A stretch of 64,000 nt of DNA from Actinomycetospora callitridis (GCF_028737265.1 NZ_JAQZAK010000002.1:1054001-1118000); one strand, 5' to 3'. Numbered from the stretch's first letter, positions 24,791 to 33,841 are shown. The notes: generated by a model from the letters alone, not told the origin. Program-made: numbers and translations.

Positions 24791-25723
24791 TCAGCCCGAC
24801 TTGGCGGCGAGGCGCTCCCGCGTCCTCGCCCGCTGCTCCTCGAACCGGGTGGCCTGGGCGTCGATCCGGGTGAGGAACGCGGAGAGCTCCGTCCGGGCCT
24901 TCTCGCCCTCGGCGTCGAGACCCTCGAGCTCGAACACCTTCCAGTGGCGCAGCAGCGGCCAGACCACCTCGTCGTGGTGCACGCGCAGGTCGTAGATGCC
25001 GGCCTGGGCGATCTGCACGGCCTTGCGGGTGAAGCCCGGGATGATCGCGCCCGGCATCGCGAAGTGGACGACCTCGTCGGTGATCGCGCGCATCGTGGCG
25101 TTCGGCGCGAAGTCGAGGGCCGCCTTCGTGAGGTTCCGGTAGAAGACCATGTGCAGGTTCTCGTCGGTGGACACCCGCGTGAGCAGCTTCTCCGCGATCG
25201 GGTCCCCGGCGAACTTGCCGGTGTTGCGGTGCGAGACGCGCGTCGCGAGCTCCTGGAAGGAGACGTACGCGAGCACGTTGAGGATCGGCTTCTCCTCCGA
25301 GTCGTAGCCCGTCTGCATCACCTGCATCCGGGCCTGCTCGAGCTCGTCGGGATCGACGCCGCGGGTCACGAGGAGGTAGTCGCGGATGCAGAAGGCGTGG
25401 CGACCCTCCTCCGCGGTCCACCGGTGCACCCAGGTCCCCCAGGCGCCGTCCCGTCCGAACGCCCGCTCGATCTCGCGGTGGTAGCTGGGCAGGTTGTCCT
25501 CGGTCAGGAGGTTGACCTCGAGCGCCGTCCGCGCGATCGGCGAGAGGGCCGACTGCTCGGGATTCCAGGCCTCTCCCCCGAGGTCGGCGAAGTCACGGCC
25601 GAGGCTCCAGGGCACGTACTCGTGCGGCATCCAGTCCTTCGCCATCCCGAGGTGCCGGTCGAGGTTCTCGGTGACGGCGGGCTCCAGATCGAGGAGCAGG
25701 CGCGTGCTGTCCGTGGTGGTCAT
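24791..25723 (-). CDS. diiron acyl-ACP desaturase-like protein (DesA type)
   Basis: This 310-residue ferritin-like protein has the two halves of a diiron site: E69 with EEGRH (105-109), and E158 with DENLH (187-191). This matches type 2 fatty-acid desaturases such as mycobacterial DesA1/DesA2, which introduce a double bond into ACP-bound acyl chains using O2 and reduced ferredoxin. It has no membrane helices and is cytosolic. It precedes the ferredoxin-reductase-like gene by 19 bp, forming a redox pair. The start MTTTDSTRLLLDLEP is the only one consistent with family length. Confidence 0.85.
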   Translation of the reverse strand: MTTTDSTRLLLDLEPAVTENLDRHLGMAKDWMPHEYVPWSLGRDFADLGGEAWNPEQSALSPIARTALEVNLLTEDNLPSYHREIERAFGRDGAWGTWVHRWTAEEGRHAFCIRDYLLVTRGVDPDELEQARMQVMQTGYDSEEKPILNVLAYVSFQELATRVSHRNTGKFAGDPIAEKLLTRVSTDENLHMVFYRNLTKAALDFAPNATMRAITDEVVHFAMPGAIIPGFTRKAVQIAQAGIYDLRVHHDEVVWPLLRHWKVFELEGLDAEGEKARTELSAFLTRIDAQATRFEEQRARTRERLAAKSG

Positions 25724-25809
25724 GGTGTCCACTCTCAGCCGCGGTGTCGGCCATGGGGGTGCGTGCGCACGGCACCCGCAGACTACCGGGCCGGGCGACC
25801 CCCAGATGA

Positions 25810-26529
25810 TCATCGACGCTCGCGCTCGCGGAGGTAGGCCTCCAGCTCGGCGGCCCCGCTCAACATCGCCCGGCCCCGGGCGGCGAGCCGTGCGTGCCAG
25901 TCGCCCAGGGCGGCCTCCAGCGGCTCGAGCCCGCCGGCCGCCCGGACCTGCGCGATCAGCGGAGCGATCTGCTCCAGCAGGTAGCCGCCCCGGCGGAGCT
26001 GGTGGGCCATCCGGACGTCCCGGACGTCGGCGTCGTCGTAGACGCGGTAGCCGGTCCGCGGATCACGGCGCGGGACGACGAGCCCGGCCCGCTCCCACGC
26101 GCGGAGTGTGGCGGGCCGCAGCCCGATCTTGTGCGCCAGCGGTCCGATGAACGTGCCGCCGGGCTCGGGCGTCGCGTCGGGTGCCAGGTCGCGCAGGGCC
26201 CGTTCCACGGCCCGGAGGGTCCGGCGGTCGTCGAGGAGCTGGGCGTGGCCCTCGTCGACCAGGCGGAATGCCTCCTCGGTCGCCCCCTCGTTGACCGCCC
26301 GCATGATCGACGTCGCCGCCTGGTGGCCGTGGCCGGGAACGAGGGCGAGGAACGCGCGCAGGGCTGCCGCGTGCACCGGGGTGTAGACCCGGTAGCCGTG
26401 CGCCGTGCGAGCGGCGGGCGGGAGGCTGCCGGCGTCCTCGTAGTTCCGGACGGCCTGCGTGGACAGGCCGTGCCGGCGCGCCAGGTCCACCGGCCGGAGC
26501 TTGCCGCCGCTTTGAGGCTTTCGGTCCAC
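25810..26529 (-). CDS. regulator with two MerR-type DNA-binding domains
   Basis: This 239-residue protein contains two separate MerR-like winged helices. The first (near residues 8-60) includes LARRHGLSTQAVRNYEDAG and GYRVYT. The second (near 140-195) includes AHKIGLRPATLRAWERAGL and GYRVYDD. Between and after them are helical segments that may dimerise or sense a ligand. Most MerR proteins carry only one such domain, so this one could bind as a monomer or to an extended operator. The GTG start after AGGA is preferred. It is divergent from the erythromycin-esterase-like gene, with only 58 bp between, and probably controls it. Confidence 0.75.
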   Translation of the reverse strand: MDRKPQSGGKLRPVDLARRHGLSTQAVRNYEDAGSLPPAARTAHGYRVYTPVHAAALRAFLALVPGHGHQAATSIMRAVNEGATEEAFRLVDEGHAQLLDDRRTLRAVERALRDLAPDATPEPGGTFIGPLAHKIGLRPATLRAWERAGLVVPRRDPRTGYRVYDDADVRDVRMAHQLRRGGYLLEQIAPLIAQVRAAGGLEPLEAALGDWHARLAARGRAMLSGAAELEAYLRERERR

Positions 26530-26587
26530 TGTCCTGCCGATGTCGCGTCGAAGTTTCCATGGACCGTTCAACGATAGCGTCGAGGAG
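26530..26587. promoter_or_regulatory. divergent promoter region between MerR-type and esterase genes
   Basis: This 58-bp region holds both promoters. It includes a centred palindrome TCCATGGA (about 26556-26563) next to GTTCAACGATAGC, whose reverse strand gives TTGAAC, a possible -35 box. It is a natural place for the MerR-type protein to bind. Exact operator half-sites cannot be assigned. Confidence 0.4.
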
Positions 26588-27769
26588 GTGACTGCTGACA
26601 TCACCGACACCGCCCGACCCGTCGACGCCCGGGCCGTCATGGGGCTGCTCCCCGGTCGGCCGCGGGTGCTCGCCCTGGGCGAGCCGACCCATGGCGAGGA
26701 CGCACTCCTCGACCTGCGCAACGCGCTGTTCCGGCAGCTCGTCGAGCAGGAGGGCTACCGGACCATCGCGATCGAGAGCGACTGCCTGAAGGGCCTGCTC
26801 GTCGACGACCACGTCACCTCGGGGGCGGGCGACCTCGACGACGTCATGGAGCACGGGTTCAGCCACGGCTTCGGCGCGTCCGCGGCGAACCGGGAGCTCG
26901 TCCGCTGGATGCGGGCCCACAACGACGGTCGGCCCGCCTCCGACCAGCTCCGTTTCGCGGGGGTCGACGGGCCACTGGAGATCAGCGGGGCGGCGAGCCC
27001 CCGGCAGGCCCTCACCGCGGTCCGCGGCTACCTCGCCGAGCACGGGGACGAGGGCCTGCTCCCGTGTCCTCCGGCGACGCTCGACGACCTGCTCGGCGTC
27101 GACGACCGGTGGACGAATCCCGCCGTGATGTGGGAGCCGGCCGAGTCCGTCGGACGGTCCACCGACGCCCGGGAGCTGCGGCTCATCGCCGACGATCTCG
27201 TGTCGCTGCTCGACGAGCAGACGCCGCACCTGCTCGCGGCGACCTCCCGGGACGAGTGGGAGCGGGCCCGCCTGCACGCCCGCACCGCCGTCGGACTGCT
27301 GCGCTACCACCACTCGATGGCCGACACCTCGGCCAGCCGGATGCCGCGGCTGCTCGGCGTGCGGGACCAGATGATGGCCGACAACGTCCTCGCCGCCGCC
27401 GAGCGGGGCCCGACGCTGGTCTTCGCCCACAACGCTCACCTGCAGCGGGAGAAGAGCTCGATGCGGATGGGCGACCTGTCCGTCGCGTGGTGGAGCGCCG
27501 GCGCGCTCGTCAGCGCCCGCCTCGGCGCGGACTACGCCTTCCTGGCCACGGCGCTCGGCACGATCCGGCACCAGGGCGTCGACGACCCGCCGCCGGACAC
27601 CCTCGAGGGGCTCCTGTCCGCGCTGCCGGAGAGCCGCGTCCTCGTCGACCCCCGACAGCTCCCGGGCGGCGCCGTGCCCCGCGTCTCGCCCTGGTTCGGC
27701 TACGCCCCGCTGGACCCGGCGCACCTGCGCTCGATCGACGGCGTCGTGTTCGTCCGGGACGTCGCCTGA
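26588..27769 (+). CDS. erythromycin esterase-like hydrolase
   Basis: This is a 393-residue member of the erythromycin esterase (EreA/EreB/succinoglycan biosynthesis protein) family, whose founding members hydrolyse the macrolide lactone without metal. The catalytic motif is ALGEPTHGED (E32, H35), and the second histidine region is LVFAHNAHLQR. The GTG at 26588 was taken as start, but it directly abuts GAGGAG; ATG 26540 and ATG 26639 are alternatives. A divergent double-MerR regulator suggests drug- or ligand-responsive control. Many family members in soil bacteria have no shown macrolide activity, so resistance is only a possibility. Confidence 0.75.
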   Translation: MTADITDTARPVDARAVMGLLPGRPRVLALGEPTHGEDALLDLRNALFRQLVEQEGYRTIAIESDCLKGLLVDDHVTSGAGDLDDVMEHGFSHGFGASAANRELVRWMRAHNDGRPASDQLRFAGVDGPLEISGAASPRQALTAVRGYLAEHGDEGLLPCPPATLDDLLGVDDRWTNPAVMWEPAESVGRSTDARELRLIADDLVSLLDEQTPHLLAATSRDEWERARLHARTAVGLLRYHHSMADTSASRMPRLLGVRDQMMADNVLAAAERGPTLVFAHNAHLQREKSSMRMGDLSVAWWSAGALVSARLGADYAFLATALGTIRHQGVDDPPPDTLEGLLSALPESRVLVDPRQLPGGAVPRVSPWFGYAPLDPAHLRSIDGVVFVRDVA

Positions 27770-27790
27770 CGGCGGTCAGCTCGCCGAGCA

Positions 27791-29065
27791 TCACCCCGCC
27801 GGCAGCTCGTAGACCTGGCCGGCCACCCTCGTCAGCAGCACGTTCGCCGTCTGCCGGCCGTCGAGATCCACGGTCAGGTTGCTCCAGATCACGATCGTCA
27901 CCCGGTTGACCGGGTCGTAGCCGGCGAAGCCGTTGTAGCCCGGCATCTCGCCGAAGTGGAAGTAGAGCGGGACGTTCGGCGCGAGGATCTGCCGCTCGAT
28001 GCCCAGCCCGTACTGCGTCGCACCCGGCCGCGACGGGTCGGAGGGCTGCGGGCTCTCCAGCCACTGCCGTTGCAGGTCGGCGCCGAACACGCGGCCGCCG
28101 ACCAGCGCCTGCATCCAGGTCGCGAGGTCGTCGGCGGTCGAGATGGCTCCGCCGGCCGCCGTGGCGTAGGACGAGTTCTGGTGGGTGTAGTCGACGGGCG
28201 CCAGGGTGCCCGCCCGAGCCGCGGCCACCATCTCGGGCGGGTAGGGCGTCTCCACGAGGGCGTACTCGACGCCGCCGTACAGGTAGCCACGGGAGAAGGG
28301 TTCGGGGAGCGAGGTGTCCGTGCTCGCCGGGAGGCTGGTCCCCGCCAGACCCTGCGGGCCGTACAGGCGGTCCTGGAACGCCTGCTTCAGCGGCCTGCCG
28401 TCGACCCTCTCGACGATGAGGCCGAGGAGGGCGTAGTTGGTGTTGCTGTAGTCGTAGTCGGCGCCGGGCGGGAACAACGGGGGGTGCCGGAAGGCGATGT
28501 CCAGCACCTCCTGCGGCGTCCAGATCTTCGCCGGGTCGGCGTTCAGGGTGTCGGCGAAGCCGGGGTCGTTCGTGTAGCCGTACAGGCCGCTGCGCATCGT
28601 CAGCAGCTGGGCGACCGTGATGTTCTCGCCGTTCGGCACCCCCGGGACGTACAGGGACACGGGATCGGTGAGCCGCAGCTTCCCCTCCTGTGCGAGCAGC
28701 AGCGTCACCGCGGAGGTCATCGTCTTGGTGATCGAGGCGATGCGGACGTGGGTGCCGCCCGTGGGCGCCACCTGCGCACCCCGCTGCGTCGTCCCGACGG
28801 CGGCCGTGAACGCGCCCTGGGGGGTGCGGACCTCCACCACGGCGCCGGGGATCATCAGCTCTGCGGCGGTCGCCTCGACCATGGAGGTGAGGGCGGCGGG
28901 ATCGATCGTCTTCACCACGCCCGACCCGGCCGGCGGCGTCGCCGCGGCGGCCGCGGTGGGTGCCGCCGATCCGGTCGCCGAGCAGCCGGCGAGCACCAGG
29001 AGCAGGCAGGCCGCCAGCCCGAGGAGACGGCCTCGCGGGGGCAGGGGCCGAGCGTCTGCGCGCAT
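27791..29065 (-). CDS. lipoprotein serine hydrolase (beta-lactamase/DD-peptidase fold)
   Basis: This 424-residue exported protein has a signal peptide ending in lipobox LAGC and an Ala-rich spacer. The class C beta-lactamase/D,D-carboxypeptidase fold has Ser-Ile-Thr-Lys (SxxK) in RIASITKTM, Tyr-Ser-Asn in YDYSNTNY and His-Phe-Gly (the KTG equivalent) in FHFGEMPGY. It would act at the outer face of the membrane on peptides, esters or cell-wall stems. GGGGAGCC precedes the ATG. The gene is convergent with the esterase-like gene, leaving only 21 bp between them. The true substrate is unknown; resistance to beta-lactams is not implied. Confidence 0.82.
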   Translation of the reverse strand: MRADARPLPPRGRLLGLAACLLLVLAGCSATGSAAPTAAAAATPPAGSGVVKTIDPAALTSMVEATAAELMIPGAVVEVRTPQGAFTAAVGTTQRGAQVAPTGGTHVRIASITKTMTSAVTLLLAQEGKLRLTDPVSLYVPGVPNGENITVAQLLTMRSGLYGYTNDPGFADTLNADPAKIWTPQEVLDIAFRHPPLFPPGADYDYSNTNYALLGLIVERVDGRPLKQAFQDRLYGPQGLAGTSLPASTDTSLPEPFSRGYLYGGVEYALVETPYPPEMVAAARAGTLAPVDYTHQNSSYATAAGGAISTADDLATWMQALVGGRVFGADLQRQWLESPQPSDPSRPGATQYGLGIERQILAPNVPLYFHFGEMPGYNGFAGYDPVNRVTIVIWSNLTVDLDGRQTANVLLTRVAGQVYELPAG

Positions 29066-29210
29066 GTCCGGCTCCCCGCCCTGGGCACCGACGTCCTTGT
29101 CGGATTCCACGAGGTTGGCGCAAGGTCCGGCATGGTCACCAGCCGCTGACCGGCCGAGCCACCGCACGTAGGGGAGTCGCGACGCAGAGACAGTGTCGCG
29201 AGCCCGCCCG

Positions 29211-29945
29211 TCAGGGCCGAGCGGCGGCGTCGGTGGCGGTCGCCACGTAGACGGTGTGGGCCGCCTCGCGGTCCTGCAGCGGGTTGGGGAAGCGGACGAC
29301 GTGCGCCTCGGCGCTCGCGAAGGCGTCGGCCAGCAGCGCGGTGAACTCGTCGTCGGGCGGGTCGTTGGACCAGAGTGCGAACACCCCACCGGGCCGCAGC
29401 CGAGCGGCCACGCGGGCCATCCCGTCCGGGCCGTAGAACTCGGTGTGCGCGGGATCGAGGACGTGCCTCGGCGAGTGGTCGATGTCCACCACGATCGCGT
29501 GGAAGAGCCGGTCGGGAGCGGACGCGTCGAACCCCGACGGCGAGCGGAGCATCCCGAAGAAGTCGCCGTGCACCAGCGTGCACCGCTCGTCGGAGATCAA
29601 CGACGCGGCGGCGGGCACCAGGTCCCGCCGGTGCCACTCGATCACCTCGGCGAGGGCGTCGACCACGACCAGGCGGCCCACCCTCGGGTCCGCGAGCACC
29701 GTCTGCGCCGTGTAGCCCAGCCCGAGTCCACCCACCACCACGTCGAGGTCGGTCCCCGACACCTCCGCCAGGGCGAGACGAGCCATCTCCACCTCGGCGG
29801 CCGTGAACATGCTCGACATCAGGAAGTCGTCGCCGAGCTTGACCTCGAAGATGTCGACGTCCGACGCGGGTAGCCGCCGCCGACGCAGCACGAGCTCACC
29901 CATCGACGTCGTCCGCCAGTCGAGCTCCTCGAAGCGAGCGCTCAT
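29211..29945 (-). CDS. spermidine synthase-like methyltransferase-fold protein
   Basis: This 244-residue protein has a Rossmann-like fold of the spermidine synthase/SpeE-like group. It contains DVVVGGLGLGYTAQT (the nucleotide-loop equivalent), LVVVDALAEVIEWH and AIVVDIDHSPRH. The canonical polyamine catalytic Asp region is only partly kept, so true aminopropyltransferase activity is uncertain. The start is ATG at 29945; the GTG two codons upstream is possible. It stands alone between the serine hydrolase and the ANTAR regulator. Confidence 0.72.
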   Translation of the reverse strand: MSARFEELDWRTTSMGELVLRRRRLPASDVDIFEVKLGDDFLMSSMFTAAEVEMARLALAEVSGTDLDVVVGGLGLGYTAQTVLADPRVGRLVVVDALAEVIEWHRRDLVPAAASLISDERCTLVHGDFFGMLRSPSGFDASAPDRLFHAIVVDIDHSPRHVLDPAHTEFYGPDGMARVAARLRPGGVFALWSNDPPDDEFTALLADAFASAEAHVVRFPNPLQDREAAHTVYVATATDAAARP

Positions 29946-30014
29946 CGACACCCACCCCGACTCGGTCCGGCTGCTCCGGACACTGCCCGCACCGTAGCCG
30001 TGCGCCCCTCGCTC

Positions 30015-30728
30015 TCAGCCGAGGTCGAGCGAGCGGTCGAGGACGGCACGGGCGACCTCCGTCAGCGGCCGGCGCCGACTGCGGGCGTGGCCACGGAGCC
30101 GCGTGAAGGCCGTGCCCAGGTCGAGGGCGTGGCGCGCGGCGAGGAAACCCTTGGCCTGCTCGATGACCACCCGACTCGTCAGCGCGTGCTCCAGCTGCTG
30201 ATTGACGGTCTCGGCGTTCACCTGGGCCCGGCGGTGCAGGATGCCGATGGCCGCGGCCGTGCCCAGGAAGTGGGCGATCCGCTGATCGGTGGACGAGAGG
30301 GGCCCGGGCTCGCGACGGAACAGGTTGAGGCCACCGAGGACCTCGGCGTGGAGCGCCACCGGCTCGGCGTGGGCGGCGCGGAAGCCCTCGGCACGTGCCT
30401 GACGGGCGAACGCGGGCCAGCGCTCCACGTCGTCATCCAGGTCCGCGGAGTGCACCGTTCCGCTCACGCGCACGGCGTCGAGGCAGGGGCCTTCCTTGAC
30501 CAGGATCTGCAGGTTCTCGAGGTTCTGGCTGCCGCCGTGGGTGGCGGCGACGGGGACCAGCCGGCCCTGCTCGTCGACCAGCAGCACCCCGGCGGCGTCG
30601 ACGTCGAGCAGTTCGACGCACGCCGTCGTGAGCGTGTACAGCAGGTCGGCGACGTCGAACCCGTCGCTCAAGGTGTCAGTGAGGGCGACGACGACCTCGG
30701 CGACGAGCTCGTCCCTCGGGGAGCTCAT
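30015..30728 (-). CDS. GAF-ANTAR domain RNA-binding regulator
   Basis: This 237-residue cytosolic protein has an N-terminal GAF sensor domain (about residues 15-160, including GVLLVDEQGRLVPVAATHGG) and a C-terminal ANTAR domain (about 170-230). The latter contains ALTSRVVIEQAKGFLAARH and ends LTEVARAVLDRSL. ANTAR proteins bind paired stem-loops in mRNA to prevent termination. GAF-ANTAR pairs are abundant in actinobacteria. The target RNA is unknown and no paired hexaloop structure was recognised nearby. The start MSSPRDELV is chosen because the GAF domain follows directly. Confidence 0.85.
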   Translation of the reverse strand: MSSPRDELVAEVVVALTDTLSDGFDVADLLYTLTTACVELLDVDAAGVLLVDEQGRLVPVAATHGGSQNLENLQILVKEGPCLDAVRVSGTVHSADLDDDVERWPAFARQARAEGFRAAHAEPVALHAEVLGGLNLFRREPGPLSSTDQRIAHFLGTAAAIGILHRRAQVNAETVNQQLEHALTSRVVIEQAKGFLAARHALDLGTAFTRLRGHARSRRRPLTEVARAVLDRSLDLG

Positions 30729-30868
30729 GGGGCAAGTATGGCCCCGGCGGGCGGACGCGGGACGGCCCGGCACCGCGATCGTGACCCGGGACCGCCGTCG
30801 TGCCCGGCGGCGATCCTCCGGGGATGATCGACGGTCGATCCCCGAGCCGAGAGGACTGCGTCCACGCG

Positions 30869-31453
30869 ATGAAGCTGTTGGCGATCTCGGGCAGCCCCTC
30901 GTCACCCTCGAAGACGGTGCTGGCGCTCTCGGTCGCGCTCGCGCGGGGCGCCGAGCACGACGATGTGCACACCGACCTGCTGGACCTGCGCGAGCAGGAA
31001 CTGGTGTTCAGCGACGGGCGCGACCCGGCGGACTACACCGGGGCCAGCCGGAGGGCGATCGACGACGTGGTCGCCGCCGATGCGCTCCTCGTCGGCACCC
31101 CGATGTACCGCGGCGGGTACACCGGTCGGCTGAAGAACCTCTTCGACCTGCTCCCCAACGACGCGCTGGCCGGCAAGCCGGTGGGCCTGGTGGCCACCGG
31201 GGGCACCGACCACCACTTCCTGGCGCTCGAGCACGAGCTCAAGCCGCTCGTCGGATTCTTCCGGGCGTGGGCCGTGCCCGGAGCCGTGTACGCCAACAAC
31301 ACGCACTTCTCGTCGGGCGAGCTCGTCGACCGGGACGTCCGGGACCGGCTGCACGATCTCGCGGACACCGTCGTGACCTTCGCCCTGCACATGCCCACCC
31401 TCGCGGGCGCCGCCGCGCCGGACATCCCCCGCAAGTCCGTTACGGAGGCCTGA
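30869..31453 (+). CDS. NAD(P)H-dependent FMN reductase
   Basis: This 194-residue flavodoxin-like protein begins MKLLAISGSPSSPSKT, the phosphate-binding loop of the family, and has LVGTPMYRGGYTGRLKNLFD in the middle, which contacts FMN. Close relatives are MsuE/SsuE-type reductases that supply reduced flavin to sulfonate or other two-component monooxygenases. No partner monooxygenase is adjacent. The ATG at 30869 is chosen over longer starts because the fold begins immediately. Confidence 0.82.
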   Translation: MKLLAISGSPSSPSKTVLALSVALARGAEHDDVHTDLLDLREQELVFSDGRDPADYTGASRRAIDDVVAADALLVGTPMYRGGYTGRLKNLFDLLPNDALAGKPVGLVATGGTDHHFLALEHELKPLVGFFRAWAVPGAVYANNTHFSSGELVDRDVRDRLHDLADTVVTFALHMPTLAGAAAPDIPRKSVTEA

Positions 31454-31596
31454 CAGGCGGCGAGCGCCGGCAGGAGGCCGCGATCGAGATCCGGCGCGCG
31501 GAGGCCTGCCGTCGCGCTCGCCACCGTGGGGCCGTGCCGGAGCGAGAAACCTGCTCGTCGGCCGGTGAGCTGGCCGACGGCGGGATACCCGCGGCC

Positions 31597-32007
31597 ATGG
31601 CCGACTTCCAGGGCACCACCACCGTCGACGCTGCCGACGACGTCCTCTTCGCCTTCCTCTCGGACGTCCACAACCTCCCGAAGTACTTCGCGCGCATGAC
31701 CTCGGCCGAGCCGGGCGAGGGCAACGAGGTGCACACCACCGCCGCACTCCCCGACGGATCGCAGGTCGAGGGGAAGGCGTGGTTCGAGGTCACCGACGAC
31801 TCCCGCCACATCGCCTGGGGCGCCGAGGGCGAGAGTCGGTACCACGGCTACCTCGACGTCCGGGCGGTCGGCGACGATCGCAGCGAGGTCGAGGTCCACA
31901 TCCACTCCGAGCGCGTCCCGTCCGGCGACGAGTCCGTCCAGGGTGGCGTCGACGAGACGCTCGCCGCCATCAAGCAGCTCGTCGAGCGCACGGGCGCCCT
32001 CGACTAG
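31597..32007 (+). CDS. SRPBCC-fold protein
   Basis: This 136-residue protein of the START/SRPBCC ligand-binding superfamily begins MADFQGTTTVDAADDVLFAF. It continues with NLPKYFARMTSAEPGEGNEV and an alternating beta pattern typical of the helix-grip fold, and ends with a long C-terminal helix (SVQGGVDETLAAIKQLVE). The function may be lipid or aromatic ligand binding or stress related. The longer frame upstream overlaps the FMN reductase and is rejected. It is codirectional with its neighbours at 144 bp and 55 bp spacing. Confidence 0.72.
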   Translation: MADFQGTTTVDAADDVLFAFLSDVHNLPKYFARMTSAEPGEGNEVHTTAALPDGSQVEGKAWFEVTDDSRHIAWGAEGESRYHGYLDVRAVGDDRSEVEVHIHSERVPSGDESVQGGVDETLAAIKQLVERTGALD

Positions 32008-32061
32008 CGTGCCGCTCCCCCGCGTGGCCGCGCCCACGCGACCGGAGCAGGATGCGGCGCC

Positions 32062-32826
32062 ATGACGGTGGCACTGGTGCACGGCAATCCGGAGAGCGCG
32101 GCGATCTGGGACCCGCTCGTCGCCGAGCTGGCCCGCGCGGGCGTCGACGACGTCGTCCGGCTCTCCCCGCCCGGTTTCGGCGTGCCGCTGCCGGCCGGCT
32201 TCCCCGCGACCGTCACGGCCTACCGGGACTGGCTGATCAGCGAGCTCGAGCGCTTCGACCGGCCCGTCGACGTCCTGGGCCACGACTGGGGCGGTGGCCA
32301 CGTCGGGACCGCACTCATGGAACGCCCGGAGCTGGTGCGCAGCTGGGCCAGCGACGCCCTGAGCCTCTTCGAGCCGGACTACGTGTGGCACGACCTCGCC
32401 CAGACCTGGCAGACGCCCGGCGACGGTGAGGCCAGCCTCGACGAGATGTTCGCCGGGACCCCCGCAGAGCGGGCCGAACGGCTGCAGGCCTTCGGCATCG
32501 ACCGGCCGGAGGCCCTGCAGATCGCCGGCGTGCAGGGCGACGAGATGAAGCAGGCGATCCTCGCGCTCTACCGCTCCGCCGCCCAGCCGGCGATGGCCGA
32601 GCTCGGGAAGGGTCTGTCGACCCTGGCGAGTCGCCCGGGCCTCGCGCTCGTCGCCACGGCGGACCCCTTCGGCGGCTCCGAGGAGATCCGCCGGCGCGCG
32701 GCGGAGCGCGCCGGCGCGGAGGTCGCGGTGCTCGACGGGCTGGGCCACTGGTGGATGGCCGAGGACCCGGCCCGCGGCGCTCGCGTCCTCACCGCCTTCT
32801 GGCGCGCTCGGGCCTGGAGCCCGTAG
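32062..32826 (+). CDS. alpha/beta hydrolase with Asp nucleophile (dehalogenase/epoxide-hydrolase type)
   Basis: This 254-residue cytosolic hydrolase has an oxyanion HGNP motif at the start (VALVHGNPESAAIWDPL). The nucleophile elbow is GHDWGG, where the nucleophile is Asp, as in haloalkane dehalogenases and epoxide hydrolases rather than Ser. The catalytic His lies in GLGHWWM near the C-terminus. The substrate is unknown. It could act on halogenated or epoxide metabolites. Confidence 0.82.
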   Translation: MTVALVHGNPESAAIWDPLVAELARAGVDDVVRLSPPGFGVPLPAGFPATVTAYRDWLISELERFDRPVDVLGHDWGGGHVGTALMERPELVRSWASDALSLFEPDYVWHDLAQTWQTPGDGEASLDEMFAGTPAERAERLQAFGIDRPEALQIAGVQGDEMKQAILALYRSAAQPAMAELGKGLSTLASRPGLALVATADPFGGSEEIRRRAAERAGAEVAVLDGLGHWWMAEDPARGARVLTAFWRARAWSP

Positions 32827-32862
32827 GTCGGTCGCGGGTCCTCGAGCACTGTTCCTCCACAC

Positions 32863-33027
32863 TCAGTCGGGCACGAGTTCGATCCAGTTGCGCACCTCGT
32901 CGGCGGACTCGTCGTCGGCCAGCTCGGGGTGCTCGGCCGCCACGTGGGTCAGGATCATGGAGATCACCTCGTCGTCGGTCTGCCCGCGCGCGGTGTAACC
33001 GCACTCGCAGCGCACCTGACGGGTCAT
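32863..33027 (-). CDS. DUF1059 small protein
   Basis: This 54-residue protein begins MTRQVRCECGYTARGQTDDE and has the Cys-x-Cys-Gly motif and the MILTHVAAEHPEL helix of the DUF1059 family, of unknown function. A very strong AAGGAGG site sits three bases before the ATG, which decides the start and argues for real translation. It is short, acidic and convergent with the alpha/beta hydrolase. The CxC pair with other conserved residues may bind a metal. Confidence 0.8.
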   Translation of the reverse strand: MTRQVRCECGYTARGQTDDEVISMILTHVAAEHPELADDESADEVRNWIELVPD

Positions 33028-33088
33028 GGGCCTCCTTCGACACCGCACGTATCGTCGTCGGTCTAGCGTCAGCTGCCGAGGTGAGCAA

Positions 33089-33841
33089 GTGCCCTACTTT
33101 CCTGGCGGCACACGGGTTCAGCTCTGCGGGACCTTCGCCATCGAGCTGTCCGGCCGAGACATCGGGTCATCCCGGCTGAGCCGCCAGGCGCGTCTGCTCT
33201 TCGCCTACCTCGTCCTGTGCCGTCCCCAGCCGGTCCCCCGCGAGGTGTTGATCGACGCGCTCTGGGGCGACGATCCACCCCCGTCGGCCGAGCGAGCGCT
33301 GACGGTCGTGATCTCGAAACTGCGCGCCGCCATCGGCGCCGACATCCTGCAGGGTCGCGGGGAACTGTCCGCGGTGCTGCCGGACCCGGCCGCGGTCGAC
33401 GTCGAGCGCGCCCTGGGGGCGCTGCACACCGCCGAGTCTGCGGTCGCGTCCGGCAACTGGCGGCGTGCCTGGTTCGCCTCCTTGACCGCGCATTTCGTCA
33501 CCCGCCGAACACTGCTGCCCGGCGCCACGAGCCTGTGGGTGGAGAACCGGCGTCGCCGGCTCGCAGACGCCGGCGTCCGCGCCCTCGAGTGCTACACCAC
33601 CGCCTGCGTGCATCTCGGTGGCGGAGAGCTGGCGGCCGCCGAACGGGCCGCGCGCGATCTCGTGGCCGCGACGCCGCTGCGAGAGACCGGGCACCTGCTG
33701 CTGATGCAGTCGCTGGTGGCACGCGGGAACGTGGCCGAGGCGCTCAGCTCCTACGAGCAGCTCCGCCGCATGCTCCGCGATGAGCTCGGCACCCTGCCCA
33801 GCCCGACGGTGCAGGACTACTACCTCGAGTTGCTGAGCTGA
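33089..33841 (+). CDS. SARP-type transcriptional activator (wHTH + BTAD)
   Basis: This 250-residue protein has the small Streptomyces antibiotic regulatory protein layout. An N-terminal OmpR-like winged helix (residues about 10-95, including RVQLCGTFAIELSGRDI and VLIDALWGDDPPPSAERAL) is followed by a bacterial transcriptional activation domain (about 100-248). It has no ATPase domain. The start is GTG after GAGGTGAGC. SARPs bind 7-bp direct repeats at 11-bp intervals, and such repeats lie just 22 bp after its stop codon, in front of the methyltransferase gene. It is therefore the likely activator of the next operon and perhaps of more. Confidence 0.88.
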   Translation: MPYFPGGTRVQLCGTFAIELSGRDIGSSRLSRQARLLFAYLVLCRPQPVPREVLIDALWGDDPPPSAERALTVVISKLRAAIGADILQGRGELSAVLPDPAAVDVERALGALHTAESAVASGNWRRAWFASLTAHFVTRRTLLPGATSLWVENRRRRLADAGVRALECYTTACVHLGGGELAAAERAARDLVAATPLRETGHLLLMQSLVARGNVAEALSSYEQLRRMLRDELGTLPSPTVQDYYLELLS

